NCBI RefSeq assembly: GCF_004143485.2
Contig: NZ_ML974130.1
Coordinates: forward strand, 446,621 to 510,620
From: Halorussus amylolyticus
GTDB taxonomy: Archaea; Halobacteriota; Halobacteria; Halobacteriales; Haladaptataceae
Length of the DNA: 64,000 nt
Reading direction: 5' to 3'
Below, one piece after another: positions 24,358 through 33,509 of the stretch; position 1 is the stretch's first letter; each line of letters opens with the position of its first letter. Both the position numbers and the translations under genes were made by a program. The notes beneath the pieces were generated by a model that had not been told where the DNA came from, ran no database searches, and saw nothing but the letters and a program-made list of their open reading frames with translations.

Positions 24358-24392
24358 GACTCGTCTCGCCGAAATCGCTTTCGAGACGAGTC
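24358..24392. repeat. 11-bp inverted repeat upstream of map
   Basis: GACTCGTCTCG and CGAGACGAGTC are separated by 13 nt, about 42 bp upstream of the map start codon. It may be an operator. Confidence 0.6.
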
Positions 24393-24537
24393 CGAATCGC
24401 CCGCGTGCGCCACTGCGACGCCTCCGTGCGTCCACATGTCACCGATTCGGTTAAGGCCGACGTACCGAGTCCGTAACTCGGTGGTAACGCGGGTAATAGG
24501 CCGTCAACGCCCCGAACGGTACGAAACGGTTGGTCCC

Positions 24538-24546
24538 GTTTATTGG
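24538..24546 (+). promoter_or_regulatory. TATA box of the acidic surface protein gene
   Basis: GTTTATTGG lies 28-36 bp before the ATG. This supports the signal-peptide start and rules out the longer frame. Confidence 0.65.
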
Positions 24547-24573
24547 CGGTTCTGGCGATATGACTGGACGCCT

Positions 24574-26547
24574 ATGCAACGAGAGACCGGTGCGGTATTG
24601 ATGGCGATGCTCCTGATGCTCGCCGGCGTTCCGATGGCGACGCTCGGGGGTCCGTCGGACGCGACAGACACGAACGGAGTCACACTTCAAGACACGACCG
24701 TCGAGCGACTCGAACTCGCGAACGCCACGGTCGAGAACGCGACGATTGAGGAGATGAACGTCGAGTCGGTCGAAATCGAGAATCGCGACGAGACGCTCGA
24801 CGACGCGACGCTCCAGAACGTCACGCTCGGGGAACTGTCCTTCGAGAACGTGACGATGGAGAGCGTCGAGACCGACGACGAGTCGCTCTCCCAGCAACTC
24901 AGCGGGAACGCCTCGGTCCAGGAGGTCACGGTGCAGGACCTCACCATCGAGGAGATGAACGTCTCACAGCTCACGGTCGAGAGCCTGACCGTCCAGACCG
25001 ACGGTGAGGCGACCGCCGAGGAGACCACGGCTGAGGAGACCGAAACCACGACCGAGGAGGAGGAGGAGGACGCTGAGGAGGAAGACGCCGAGGAGGACGA
25101 GGAAACCACGACCGAGGAGGACGAGGAAGATGACCTCGGCGCTGACGACGAAGAGACGACCGAGGAGGAAGCCGACGGCGCTGACGACGAGGAGACCACG
25201 ACCGAGGAAGACGACCTCGCGCTCCAAGACGAGGAGACCACGACTGAGGAGGAAGACGCGGCTGACGACGAGGACGAGACCACGACCGAAGAAGACGAAG
25301 CGGACGACGAGGAAGAAACGACGACCGAAGAGGACGCGGAAACCACGGTCGCTGACGACAATCAGACCGCCGAGATGGACCAGGAAGTCGAGTCGGTCGA
25401 AGTCGAGAGCGCGACCATCCAGACCGTCGACGTACAGGAGATGATGGTCTCGAACATGGTGGTCGAGAGTCTCGACACCGGTGCTGACGACGAGGAGACG
25501 ACCACCGAGGAGACCGAAACGACGACTGAAGAGGAGGATGCTGAGGAAGAAGACGCCGAGGACGAGGAAGCCGAAGAGACCACGACAGAGGAGGAGGACG
25601 ACGACCTCGGCGCTGACGACGAAGAGACGACCGAGGAGGAAGCCGACGGCGCTGACGAAGAGGAAACCACGACCGAAGAAGACGACCTCGCCCTCCAAGA
25701 CGAGGAGACCACGACCGAAGAGGAGGAGGAAGATGCGGCTGACGAGGAAGACGCCGAGGACGAAGAGACGACCACCGAGGAAGACGCCGCTGACGAGGAG
25801 GACGAAGCTGACGACGAAGAGACGACCACCGCGACCGACGGCGGCCAAGACGGCACGGTCATCGAGAACGTCTCGGTCGGGACCGTAAGCGTCGAGAACG
25901 CGACCGTCGGGTCGGCCGCGGCCGAGGAGTCGAGCGTCGAGGAGGGCCAGGTCGCTATCCTCTCCATCCAGGACCTCTCGGCACCCTCGGAAGTCCAGCA
26001 GGGCGACAACTACACCGTCGAGGCGACCGTCTCGAACGAGGGCGGCGACCAGGTCGTCCAGCAGGTGTCCTACCGCATCGAGGGCAACGTCGTCGATTCC
26101 GACCTGACTCAGATTCCGGCCGGGAACTCGACCACGGTGACGTTCAACATCACCGAAAGCGATATCGGCGCGTTCCCCGCCGGGGAGTACACCCACGGCG
26201 TGTACACGCTGGGCGCGAACCAGACCGGTAATCTGACCATCACCGAAGCGAACGACACCGCGGACGGTGGCGCGGAGACGACCGAACCGGGTAACGAGAC
26301 CACGACCGAAGACGAAGACGGTGAGGACGAAGAAACCACGACTGAGGAAGACGCCGCTGACGACGAGGAAACCACGACCGAAGAGGAGGACGACGAAGCG
26401 GACGGTGAGGACGAAGAAACGACGACCGAGGAAGACGCGGCTGACGACGAGGAAGCCGCTGAGGACGAAGAAACGACGACCGAAGAGGACGAGGAAGAAG
26501 ACGAACTCGGCGCTGACGACGAAGAGACAACGACCGAAGAAGCCTGA
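24574..26547 (+). CDS. Secreted highly acidic protein with TTTEE repeats
   Basis: A 657-residue protein with a signal peptide (MQRETGAVLMAMLLMLAGVP). The layout is a solenoid-like region of repeating VxNxTIxEMNV units rich in N-glycosylation sequons (about 25-145), a long Asp/Glu/Thr linker, a second short solenoid-like segment, a second linker nearly copying the first, a third segment, a CARDB/Ig-like domain (about 465-565, EVQQGDNYTVEATVSNEGG), and a final acidic tail. I count about 17 TTTEE motifs, and LGADDEETT recurs three times. No C-terminal anchor is seen. Thr clusters suggest O-glycosylation. Probably an extracellular matrix-like protein; function unknown. Confidence 0.8.
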   Translation: MQRETGAVLMAMLLMLAGVPMATLGGPSDATDTNGVTLQDTTVERLELANATVENATIEEMNVESVEIENRDETLDDATLQNVTLGELSFENVTMESVETDDESLSQQLSGNASVQEVTVQDLTIEEMNVSQLTVESLTVQTDGEATAEETTAEETETTTEEEEEDAEEEDAEEDEETTTEEDEEDDLGADDEETTEEEADGADDEETTTEEDDLALQDEETTTEEEDAADDEDETTTEEDEADDEEETTTEEDAETTVADDNQTAEMDQEVESVEVESATIQTVDVQEMMVSNMVVESLDTGADDEETTTEETETTTEEEDAEEEDAEDEEAEETTTEEEDDDLGADDEETTEEEADGADEEETTTEEDDLALQDEETTTEEEEEDAADEEDAEDEETTTEEDAADEEDEADDEETTTATDGGQDGTVIENVSVGTVSVENATVGSAAAEESSVEEGQVAILSIQDLSAPSEVQQGDNYTVEATVSNEGGDQVVQQVSYRIEGNVVDSDLTQIPAGNSTTVTFNITESDIGAFPAGEYTHGVYTLGANQTGNLTITEANDTADGGAETTEPGNETTTEDEDGEDEETTTEEDAADDEETTTEEEDDEADGEDEETTTEEDAADDEEAAEDEETTTEEDEEEDELGADDEETTTEEA

Positions 26548-26575
26548 CGCAGCTTTCGGGTCGAACTGACGCAAC

Positions 26576-26623
26576 TTTTCTTTCGACCGCGCCGCCAGTC
26601 ACCAGCGGCGCTACTCGCCGCTG
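26576..26623. terminator. T-run and 8-bp hairpin between convergent genes
   Basis: TTTTCTTT (26576-26583) follows the acidic-protein stop codon and can end its transcript. A CAGCGGCG / CGCCGCTG hairpin (26603-26623) overlaps the end of the convergent peptidase gene. Confidence 0.5.
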
Positions 26624-27465
26624 TCAACCGCGGTCTGCATGTCGTCGCTGTTGAACGCGCTCCCGGCCTCGCCGTCGGTGTCGAGGACGATGACGCCCGC
26701 TCGCGACCCCGTGAGTTCACCGAACTCCTCGATGGCCCGGTCGGCGGCCGCTTGGGCACCGTACCCGGCTTCGAGGTGGCGGACCGCTCGGCGGGTCAGG
26801 GTCGCCTTGGCGATGTCCTCGCCCGCGCCCGTGGCGCTCGCCGCGCCCGCGGGGGCCGCGAAGAAGCCGCTCCCGATTTGTGGCACGTCGCCGACCCGGC
26901 CCGCGAGCGCGAGCCACCGGCCCCCGGTGGAGGTCGCCGCGGCGAACTCGTCGCCGTCGAACGCGACCGCGCCCACGGTGTCGCTTCCGCCGAACTTCTC
27001 GCGGAGCCAGTCGAGGTGTTCGCTCGGCGACCCGTCGGGGGTTTCGTAGTCCTCCCATCGCTCGCGGGACTGCTCGGTCCAGAGGTCGGCGTCGGTCTCG
27101 ACGCCGAAGTCGGCCGCGAGTTCGACCGCGTGGTCGCCCGAGACGAGGACGTGCGGGGTCTCCTCCATCACGACGCGGGCGGCCGACACTGCGTGTTCGA
27201 CGCCGAGCATCGAGCAGGCTGCGCCCGCGTCGCGGTCGCTGGTCATCACGCCAGCGTCGGTCCGAATCTCGCCGTCGCTCTGGACCGCGCCGCCGACTCC
27301 GGCGTTGAATCGGGGCGAGGATTCGAGGACGTGGACCGCGGCTTCGACCGCATCGACGACTGACGACTCGCTCGCGCCCGCCGCCGCGGCGTCGTCGAGG
27401 ACCGCCTGTCTGGGTTCGGGTTCGTCGGGGACGCCGCCTGCTCCGCCGTGGACGATGACCTTCAT
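26611..27465 (-). CDS. Isoaspartyl peptidase/L-asparaginase (Ntn hydrolase)
   Basis: A 284-residue N-terminal nucleophile hydrolase. The autocleavage site and nucleophile Thr are in GGSDTVGAVAFDG, and the substrate-binding segment is FNAGVGGAVQSDG. It hydrolyses beta-aspartyl (isoAsp) dipeptides and asparagine after self-cleavage. The start MKVIVHGGAGGVPDEPEPRQ is the canonical N-terminus. The glycine-rich ATGAGEDIAKATL that forms the active site after cleavage is also present. Confidence 0.9.
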   Translation of the reverse strand: MKVIVHGGAGGVPDEPEPRQAVLDDAAAAGASESSVVDAVEAAVHVLESSPRFNAGVGGAVQSDGEIRTDAGVMTSDRDAGAACSMLGVEHAVSAARVVMEETPHVLVSGDHAVELAADFGVETDADLWTEQSRERWEDYETPDGSPSEHLDWLREKFGGSDTVGAVAFDGDEFAAATSTGGRWLALAGRVGDVPQIGSGFFAAPAGAASATGAGEDIAKATLTRRAVRHLEAGYGAQAAADRAIEEFGELTGSRAGVIVLDTDGEAGSAFNSDDMQTAVDSGE

Positions 27466-27566
27466 GCACGGAGGTGGTTCGGGAGAGACCTTAAGCATCG
27501 GTCAATCGGCAGTCCGGGCGGCGCGGCGTCTCGACGGCGTCACCGGTGCGGTCGGGTGTCGCGGCG

Positions 27567-27890
27567 TCACCGGGTGCGGTCGGGCGTTCCAGCCTCCTCG
27601 GGCGGCGGCAGCCAGAAGATGTCGAGCGAGAGCGCGAGCGTGAACGGGAGGACCCAGACGAGGATGAGTGCAGTCCCCGTGTCCTGTACTCCTTCGCCGC
27701 CGAAGCCGACGAACCCCGACAGCAGGATGGTGGTGACGAGGTAGATGAGCGGCACGAACAGCACGGTGTACACCGCCGCGCCCCACGCGGTCGAGAGCCT
27801 GAGCCGGAAGAACCGGATTGCGACCGCCGCGACGAGGGTGTTGACGACGATGATTATCAGGAAGCCGATGAGGGTCGCGGCCTGTGACAT
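27567..27890 (-). CDS. Small integral membrane protein (107 aa)
   Basis: A 107-residue protein of unknown function with about three or four hydrophobic helices (LIGFLIIIVVNTLVAAVAIRFF, WGAAVYTVLFVPLIYLVTTILLSG, ALILVWVLPFTLALSLDIFWL) and a polar tail PPPEEAGTPDRTR. It starts MSQAATLIGFLI. It resembles small haloarchaeal membrane proteins but I cannot assign a family. It is divergent from the MOSC gene. Confidence 0.7.
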   Translation of the reverse strand: MSQAATLIGFLIIIVVNTLVAAVAIRFFRLRLSTAWGAAVYTVLFVPLIYLVTTILLSGFVGFGGEGVQDTGTALILVWVLPFTLALSLDIFWLPPPEEAGTPDRTR

Positions 27891-28022
27891 CGTTACCTGC
27901 CCCTTGGTGTCGGGCGGTCTTGTGAGTACCGGATTCGGCGGTTCGACCGGGCGCGTCCCCGGTCGCCGAAAGCGGGGGCCTCGACCGGAGGATTCACCAC
28001 GCTCGCCCGCCACCGACCACCA

Positions 28023-28865
28023 ATGACGCCGACGCTCGAACGCATCACGGTCTACCCGGTCAAGTCGCTCGACCCCGAGACCCGCGACTCGGCGCGACTG
28101 ACCGAACGCGGCGCGCTCGCAGGCGACCGCGAATACGCCATCGTAGACGCGCCCGCCGACGAGCCTCACGACAGGGCGACCGCCTCGGTTTCCGGCAACG
28201 GCGACTACATCAACGGCAAGCGAACCGCCGCGGTCCACCGGCTTCGGTCGTCGTTCGACTCCGAGGCGGGAACCCTCACGCTTCGCGTGGAGGGCGACGA
28301 CGACTTCCGAACGTTCGACCTCGACGACCGTACGGAGCTAAACGACTGGCTGAGCGACTACTTCGACCGACCGGTGAGCGTCCGCCGGGAGCCGGCAGGC
28401 GGCTACCCCGACGACGATTCGGCGTCCGGCCCGACCGTCATCTCGACCGGAACGCTCCGGGAGGTGGCGTCGTGGTTCCCCGGAATCGGCGTCGGGGAGA
28501 TGCGCCGCCGATTCCGTGCGAGCCTCGAAATCGGCGGCGTGCCCGCGTTCTGGGAAGACCGCCTGTTCGCCGACGCCGGCGAAGTCGTCGCCTTCGAAAT
28601 CGGCGACGTGCGATTCGCGGGCGTCAATCCCTGTGCGCGGTGCGTGGTCCCGGCCCGAGACCCCGACACGGGCGAGGAGACGCCGGCGTTCCGCGAGACG
28701 TTCCTCGAAAAGCGCGCCGAGACCATGCCTGAGTGGACCGATTCGGACCGCTTCGACCACGACTATCGGCTGATGGTCAACACCAACGTCCCCGAATCCG
28801 AGTGGGGCGCGGAGATTTCGGTCGGCGACGAGGTTCGAATTGCGGGCGTCGAGTCCGAGGAGTAG
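28023..28865 (+). CDS. MOSC domain protein
   Basis: A 280-residue protein with an N-terminal MOSC beta-barrel domain (TVYPVKSL...LAGDREYAIVD) and a C-terminal MOSC domain. The conserved Cys motif is VNPCARCVVPARDPDTGE, the likely sulfur-carrying or molybdenum-cofactor-binding site. MOSC proteins are related to the C-terminal domain of Moco sulfurase and to amidoxime-reducing enzymes. It may connect with the MoaB and SAMP1 genes elsewhere in this window. It is convergent with the PLP enzyme gene. Confidence 0.87.
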   Translation: MTPTLERITVYPVKSLDPETRDSARLTERGALAGDREYAIVDAPADEPHDRATASVSGNGDYINGKRTAAVHRLRSSFDSEAGTLTLRVEGDDDFRTFDLDDRTELNDWLSDYFDRPVSVRREPAGGYPDDDSASGPTVISTGTLREVASWFPGIGVGEMRRRFRASLEIGGVPAFWEDRLFADAGEVVAFEIGDVRFAGVNPCARCVVPARDPDTGEETPAFRETFLEKRAETMPEWTDSDRFDHDYRLMVNTNVPESEWGAEISVGDEVRIAGVESEE

Positions 28866-28883
28866 AGCCGATAAAACGAGCGA

Positions 28884-30197
28884 CTAATCCATCGACGCGG
28901 ACGCTTCGGAGGCGTCCGACTCGTCGGACGCCTCCGAAGCCCCGGATTCGGCGTCGGCCGCGTTTGCCCGTCCTTTCTCCACCGCTTCGAAGCCGCGTTC
29001 GAGGTCTGAGAGCAGGTCCTTGGGGTGTTCGACGCCGACCGACACCCGGAGCAGAGCGTCGGTGATGCCGAGTTCCGCGCGCTCCTCGGCGGGAAGCGGC
29101 GAGTGGGTCATGCTCGCGGGGTGTTCGATGAGGCTCTCGACGCCGCCGAGGCTGACCGCGAGCGTGAACTCCTCCAAGGCGGCGACGAACCGCTCTACGT
29201 CTTCGAGGTCGCCGTCGATTTCGAACGAGAGGACGCCGCCGTGGCCGTCCATCTGTTCGTCGGCGAGTTCGTGTTGGGGGTGAGATTCGAGTCCGGGGTA
29301 GTGGACCGCGGCGACCGCGTCGTGGGATTCGAGGTAGGCCGCGACTTCCGCGGCGTTGGTCTCGTGCTGGCGCATGCGGAGCGGGAGCGTCTTTAGCCCC
29401 CGAAGCACCATGTAGGCGTCGAACGGAGCCATCACGTTGCCCATCCCGACCTGCTGGAGGAAGCCGATTTCTTGGGCGTAGTCGTCGTCCGAAACGACCG
29501 CCACGCCGCCGAGCGAGTCGCTGTGACCGTTGATGTACTTCGTGGTGCTGTGGACCACCACGTCCGCGCCGAGTTCGAGCGGACGCTGGAAGTACGGTCC
29601 CATGAAGGTGTTGTCCACGCCGAGGAGCGCGCCGCCCTCGTGGGCGATATCGGCCATCGCCTCGATGTCGCAGAGTTTGAGCAGGGGGTTCGTGGGCGTC
29701 TCCATCCAGACGAGACTCGTCTCGGGACGCATCGCCGACCGGACCGTTTCGGGGTCGGTCGCGTCCACGAAGTCCACCGCGACGTTGAGTTTGTCGCGGA
29801 AAAGCTCCTTGAGCATCGTGTTCGTCCCGCCGTAGAGGTCGTCGAACGCCACTACGTGGTCGCCGGGTTCGACCGCGGCCATGACGGCCGCCACGATGGC
29901 GCTCGTCCCGGAGGCGAACGCCATCGCGTGTTCGCCGCCCTCCAGGGCCGCGACCCGCTTTTCGACCGCGTGACGGGTCGGATTCGAGAGTCGCGTGTAC
30001 AGAAATTCGTCGGCGTCGGGGTCCAAGTCCTCGAGCGCGGTATTCATATCGATGCCCTCGACGGCGAACGTCGAGGCGAGGTGTATCGGCGAGGTCACGT
30101 CGCCCACCCCGTTCGAGAGGTCCGGTTCCTCGCCGTGCGTGACCGCGAGCGTTTCGAAGCGTTTGGCGTCGGACTCAGACAGATTTTCAGATGACAT
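28884..30197 (-). CDS. PLP-dependent trans-sulfuration enzyme (cystathionine gamma-synthase type)
   Basis: A 437-residue Cys/Met-metabolism PLP enzyme. The cofactor Lys is in HSTTKYINGHSD, with the AFASGTSAIVA and DDLYGGTN phosphate-binding segments and VDNTFMGPYFQRP before it. It catalyses gamma-replacement or elimination in methionine/cysteine interconversion; gamma-synthase, gamma-lyase and O-acetylhomoserine sulfhydrylase cannot be separated with certainty. The last 30 residues (SGASEASDESDASEASASMD region) extend past the fold and are encoded by a 38-nt palindrome. The start MSSENLSESDAKRFETLAVT fits the family. Confidence 0.88.
   Translation of the reverse strand: MSSENLSESDAKRFETLAVTHGEEPDLSNGVGDVTSPIHLASTFAVEGIDMNTALEDLDPDADEFLYTRLSNPTRHAVEKRVAALEGGEHAMAFASGTSAIVAAVMAAVEPGDHVVAFDDLYGGTNTMLKELFRDKLNVAVDFVDATDPETVRSAMRPETSLVWMETPTNPLLKLCDIEAMADIAHEGGALLGVDNTFMGPYFQRPLELGADVVVHSTTKYINGHSDSLGGVAVVSDDDYAQEIGFLQQVGMGNVMAPFDAYMVLRGLKTLPLRMRQHETNAAEVAAYLESHDAVAAVHYPGLESHPQHELADEQMDGHGGVLSFEIDGDLEDVERFVAALEEFTLAVSLGGVESLIEHPASMTHSPLPAEERAELGITDALLRVSVGVEHPKDLLSDLERGFEAVEKGRANAADAESGASEASDESDASEASASMD
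28903..28940. repeat. In-frame palindrome, 18-bp stem, TC loop
   Basis: GCTTCGGAGGCGTCCGAC and its exact reverse complement flank TC. The element lies within the last codons of the PLP-enzyme gene, where it encodes a Ser/Glu/Ala/Asp tail outside the enzyme fold. It may double as a terminator for the convergent transcripts. Confidence 0.88.
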
Positions 30198-30366
30198 GCA
30201 CAACCATACCATCGTTTCACGACGAGCCATTTGATTCCTTCGACTATTTAATGCGCCGAAAGAATGTCTCGGGTCGAAAGATTACCGCCGAGTATACTGG
30301 CAATAACTGCCGAGGTATGCGGCGAAATTTCAGACGCGCACAATACCGAACCGAACTCGCGCGCGG

Positions 30367-30900
30367 TCACGACGCTCTCGCGTAGACGTTCTCGGTCCGG
30401 GTCTCGCCGTCGAGATGGGTCTCGGCTTCGCCGGTCTTCTCGAAGCCTCGCTCCTCGTAGAACGCGTTGCCCATCTCGTTTTCGGCGAGTACCATCGCCT
30501 GCATCGTCTCCGCGCCCATCTCTCTCAGTCGTTCCTCCGTGGCTTCCAGCAGGGAGGTTCCGATGCCCTCGTGCCATCGCTCGGGGTGAACGTAGAGTCG
30601 GAGCACGTCGCCCTCGCCGTTGTCTGTGGCTCCGTGCGCGAACCCGAGAATTTCGCCCGCTCGCGGTTCGCTTCGCTCTCCGCTCGCGCTTTCCGAGTCG
30701 CGTTGCGACTCGCTCGCGACCAGACACACCTGCTCGTCGTCGCCGATGATTCGGTTCATCGCGTCGTCGGCGTACCACTCCGAAACCGCGTCCTCGATGA
30801 CCGATTCGGGCACGACGTCGGCGTAGGCGCGCTTCCACGACTCGCGGGCGACCGAGCGAATGGTCGAGATGTCGTCTTTCGTGGCGTCTCTGATTTCCAT
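30367..30900 (-). CDS. GNAT-family N-acetyltransferase with in-frame hairpin element
   Basis: A 177-residue GNAT protein starting MEIRDATKDDISTIRSVARE. The acetyl-CoA-binding segment is RLYVHPERWHEGIGTSLLEA and the C-terminal part has NAFYEERGFEKTGEAE. Substrate is unknown; the layout is like RimI-type or small-molecule acetylases. Between the second and third strands lies an inserted charged stretch (SESQRDSESASGERSEPRAG) encoded by a hairpin element that also occurs inside cofC. Confidence 0.85.
   Translation of the reverse strand: MEIRDATKDDISTIRSVARESWKRAYADVVPESVIEDAVSEWYADDAMNRIIGDDEQVCLVASESQRDSESASGERSEPRAGEILGFAHGATDNGEGDVLRLYVHPERWHEGIGTSLLEATEERLREMGAETMQAMVLAENEMGNAFYEERGFEKTGEAETHLDGETRTENVYARAS
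30659..30715 (-). repeat. Protein-coding hairpin element, copy in GNAT gene
   Basis: On the coding strand the 26-nt core begins GAGCGAGTCGCAACGCG and ends CTCGGAAA; its stem is CGAGTCGC / GCGACTCG with loop AAC. It matches the cofC copy (34551-34576) at 24 of 26 positions. The two differences are the two partners of one base pair (T-A here, G-C in cofC). GCGAGCGG and ACCGCGAGC blocks follow in both copies. Confidence 0.8.
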
Positions 30901-31028
30901 GCGAGTGAGTGCCACGAGGAAGGTGGTAGCCGTGACGGTCGGTTTCGTCGGGAATTCTGGTTGAAGGATGAGGGTTGGGGTGCACGGTCGGACGACGACC
31001 TTATGCGACGGCGCTTTGACGTGAGAAC

Positions 31029-31367
31029 ATGACCGAAGCCACATTGGTCCGGGCGCGAATCAAACCCGGAAAGACCGAACGTCTGCGCACGTGGTTCACA
31101 GAACTATCAGACCGTGAAGACGAAGTCCTCGAAACCCTCCATCACGAGGGGATGTACACCGAAACTGCGTTTATCGAGACCACCGACGACAGCGACTACT
31201 TCTACATGTTCATGGAAGCCGCCGATATGGAGGTGGCCGACGAGGCTGGCGACGAAGAAGCCTACGAGATAGACGAACAGCACCACGAGGTGCTGGCCGA
31301 GACGCTGACCGACGACGACCGGAAGTTCGAATCCATCGGCCACTTCACGAACCCGGACCGGACCTGA
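31029..31367 (+). CDS. DUF6176-type protein
   Basis: A 112-residue acidic protein starting MTEATLVRARIKPGKTERLR. It matches the haloarchaeal family I know as DUF6176, a ferredoxin-like dimeric alpha-beta barrel fold reminiscent of monooxygenase-like ABM domains (ETAFIETTDDSDYFYMFMEA). Function is unknown. A TATA-like CCTTATG (about 30999-31005) lies about 25 bp upstream. It is divergent from the GNAT gene. Confidence 0.8.
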   Translation: MTEATLVRARIKPGKTERLRTWFTELSDREDEVLETLHHEGMYTETAFIETTDDSDYFYMFMEAADMEVADEAGDEEAYEIDEQHHEVLAETLTDDDRKFESIGHFTNPDRT

Positions 31368-31433
31368 GAGCGAAGCTACCTCGAAGCAAGTGAACCGGGA
31401 AAGTCGCTCGCGTCCGGAAAAGAGGACGTTCGC

Positions 31434-33365
31434 TCAGTCGTCGCCCGAGGCCGCCGCGCCGCCACTGCTCACGCCCGTGCCCGGCCCCACGTCGATACCG
31501 AGTTCCTCCAATTTCTCGTCGGGCACCACGCCGTCTTCCCAGCCGCGGACCTCGTAATACTCGTCTTTGAGTTGGTCGAGTTCCACGAGCGAGCCTTCGG
31601 AGCCGCCCTGTCCCGGAATCGCCTTGGGTTCGCCTTCCACGAACCGGACCGGCAGGTCGTCGTCGCTCCCGTCGAAGCCGACGAGGTTGTTGTAGTAGCG
31701 TTCGAGGTTGTAGATGCGCTCGCCCGCCTCCATAATCTCCTCCTCGGAGAGGTCGAGGCCGGTCATGCCGTTGTACTGGAGGACGTACTCCTCGACGCCC
31801 TCCGCGAAGGCGTTGAACTTGCAGATGTCGAAGCTGTCGGAGACCGCGTGCATGTCCTGGAAGGTGGCGCAGAGTTCGCCTTTCCCCTCGGGTTCGTGGG
31901 GGTCGACCTTCTCCGGGATGCCGAGAATCTCGGCGGCCGGGGTGTACCCCCGGAGGTGGCACGCGCCGCGGTTCGAGGTGGCGTAGCCGATTGCCATCCC
32001 CTTCATGCCGCGCGGGTCGTAGGCCGCCATCGTCTGGCCCTTCACGTCGAGGGACATGTCCTCGTCGCCGAGTTCCTCGGCCGCGCGCTTCGCACCCTCC
32101 GCGAGGAGGTCGGCGAGGTCGTCCTCGCGGTTGGCGACGCGCTCTATCATCTCTATCATCGTCTCGGTGTCGCCCCAGTCGAGTCCTTCTTCGAGGTGGC
32201 CCTCCTCGGTGGCTTCCATCGCCATCGCCATCGTGTTGCCCATCTCGATGGTGTCGACCGCCATGTCGTTACACCGGTCTATCATCATCGCGACCTTGTC
32301 GCGGTCGTCGGTCATCGAGTTCGGGCCGAGCGCCCACGCCGACTCGTACTCGTAGGACTCCATCCGGATGTTGTGGTCCTCGCCCTTGTGGTTGACCTGC
32401 ACCTCGACCTCCTTCTTGCACGCCACGGGGCAGGAGTGGCAGGTGGGTTCGTCCACGAGGATGTTCTCGCGGACGTTCTCGCCCGACACCTTCTCGGCGT
32501 CGATGTTGGGTTCGTCGGCGTCGCCCTCGGCCTCGCTGCTGGTGGAGGTGTACTTTGCGTTCCGGGTCGGCAGGCCGTCCATCTCCTCGGTGACGTTCAT
32601 CAGGACGTTGGTGCCGTACAGCGACAGGCCGCCCTCGTTCGGCGCGGTCACGTCGGACTCCTGAATCACGCGCATCGCCTGCTTGTGGCCCTTCTGGAAC
32701 GTCTCGGAGTCGGCGGGCTTGGGCATCTTGGTCGAGGATTTGACCACGACCGCCTTGAGGTTCTTCGACCCCATCACCGCGCCCGTGCCACCTCGGCCGG
32801 AAGCCCGGTCGTCCTCGTTCATGATGCAGGCGTACCGGACCTGATTCTCGCCGCCCGGTCCGATGGCCATCGCCGAGAGGTTCTTGCCGAACGCGCCGTC
32901 CATCTTGTCTTCTATTTCGGCCATCGTATCGTGGACGCCCCATCCCCACATGTGCGAGGCGTCCCGGAGTTCGACTTCGCCGTCTTCGACGACCGCGTAG
33001 ACAGGGTCGTCTGCTTTCCCCTCGAACAGCAGGCCGTCGAACCCGGACCACTTGAGTCGCGCGCCCGACCACCCGCCGTGGTGCGAATCGGTCACGGTGT
33101 TCGTGAGCGGCGACTTCGTGACGACCGCGATTCGCCCGCTCATCACGGTCTGAGTCCCGGTGAGCGGCCCCGTCATGAACGCGAGGAGGTTGTCCGAGCC
33201 GAGCGGGTCCACGTCCGCCCCGTTGTCGAAGACGTACTTTACCCCCAGCCCTCGCGCGCCGATGTACTTCCGAGCGTCGTCGTCGTCGATACCCTCGTAG
33301 CCAACGGCCTCCTCGGAGAGGTCGACGCGAGCGACGTGGTCTTGGAATCCGCCTAAATCAGTCAT
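31434..33365 (-). CDS. Aldehyde ferredoxin oxidoreductase family protein (tungsten enzyme)
   Basis: A 643-residue AOR-family protein of full length. The 4Fe-4S ligands are CHSCPVAC near residue 315 plus a later Cys in DSFDICKF, which corresponds to the DxxGLC pterin/cluster motif. Pterin-binding segments include GRGGTGAVMGSKNLKAVVV near residue 195. Family members oxidise aldehydes to acids with ferredoxin using a tungsten-bispterin cofactor. Haloarchaea carry several paralogues and the aldehyde here cannot be told. MoaB, SAMP1 and MOSC genes in the window may supply the cofactor. It is divergent from the VanZ-like gene. Confidence 0.9.
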   Translation of the reverse strand: MTDLGGFQDHVARVDLSEEAVGYEGIDDDDARKYIGARGLGVKYVFDNGADVDPLGSDNLLAFMTGPLTGTQTVMSGRIAVVTKSPLTNTVTDSHHGGWSGARLKWSGFDGLLFEGKADDPVYAVVEDGEVELRDASHMWGWGVHDTMAEIEDKMDGAFGKNLSAMAIGPGGENQVRYACIMNEDDRASGRGGTGAVMGSKNLKAVVVKSSTKMPKPADSETFQKGHKQAMRVIQESDVTAPNEGGLSLYGTNVLMNVTEEMDGLPTRNAKYTSTSSEAEGDADEPNIDAEKVSGENVRENILVDEPTCHSCPVACKKEVEVQVNHKGEDHNIRMESYEYESAWALGPNSMTDDRDKVAMMIDRCNDMAVDTIEMGNTMAMAMEATEEGHLEEGLDWGDTETMIEMIERVANREDDLADLLAEGAKRAAEELGDEDMSLDVKGQTMAAYDPRGMKGMAIGYATSNRGACHLRGYTPAAEILGIPEKVDPHEPEGKGELCATFQDMHAVSDSFDICKFNAFAEGVEEYVLQYNGMTGLDLSEEEIMEAGERIYNLERYYNNLVGFDGSDDDLPVRFVEGEPKAIPGQGGSEGSLVELDQLKDEYYEVRGWEDGVVPDEKLEELGIDVGPGTGVSSGGAAASGDD

Positions 33366-33509
33366 GGTAACGTCCTATAATTGTATTAGGCCGGAAACGT
33401 GTTAGTCATTGCCGTAATGGCGTAACCGGAATAGGTTACGCCCGACCGAGGTCGAGTTTCCCGACCGACACCACCGTCTTTTATCGGTGCGCGTGCGAAC
33501 GCCGAGTCG

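Noticed and set aside
26109-26759. Ser-rich minus-strand frames opposite the acidic surface protein
   Set aside because: They are the mirror of the GAG/GAC/ACC repeats and encode only Ser/Val runs.
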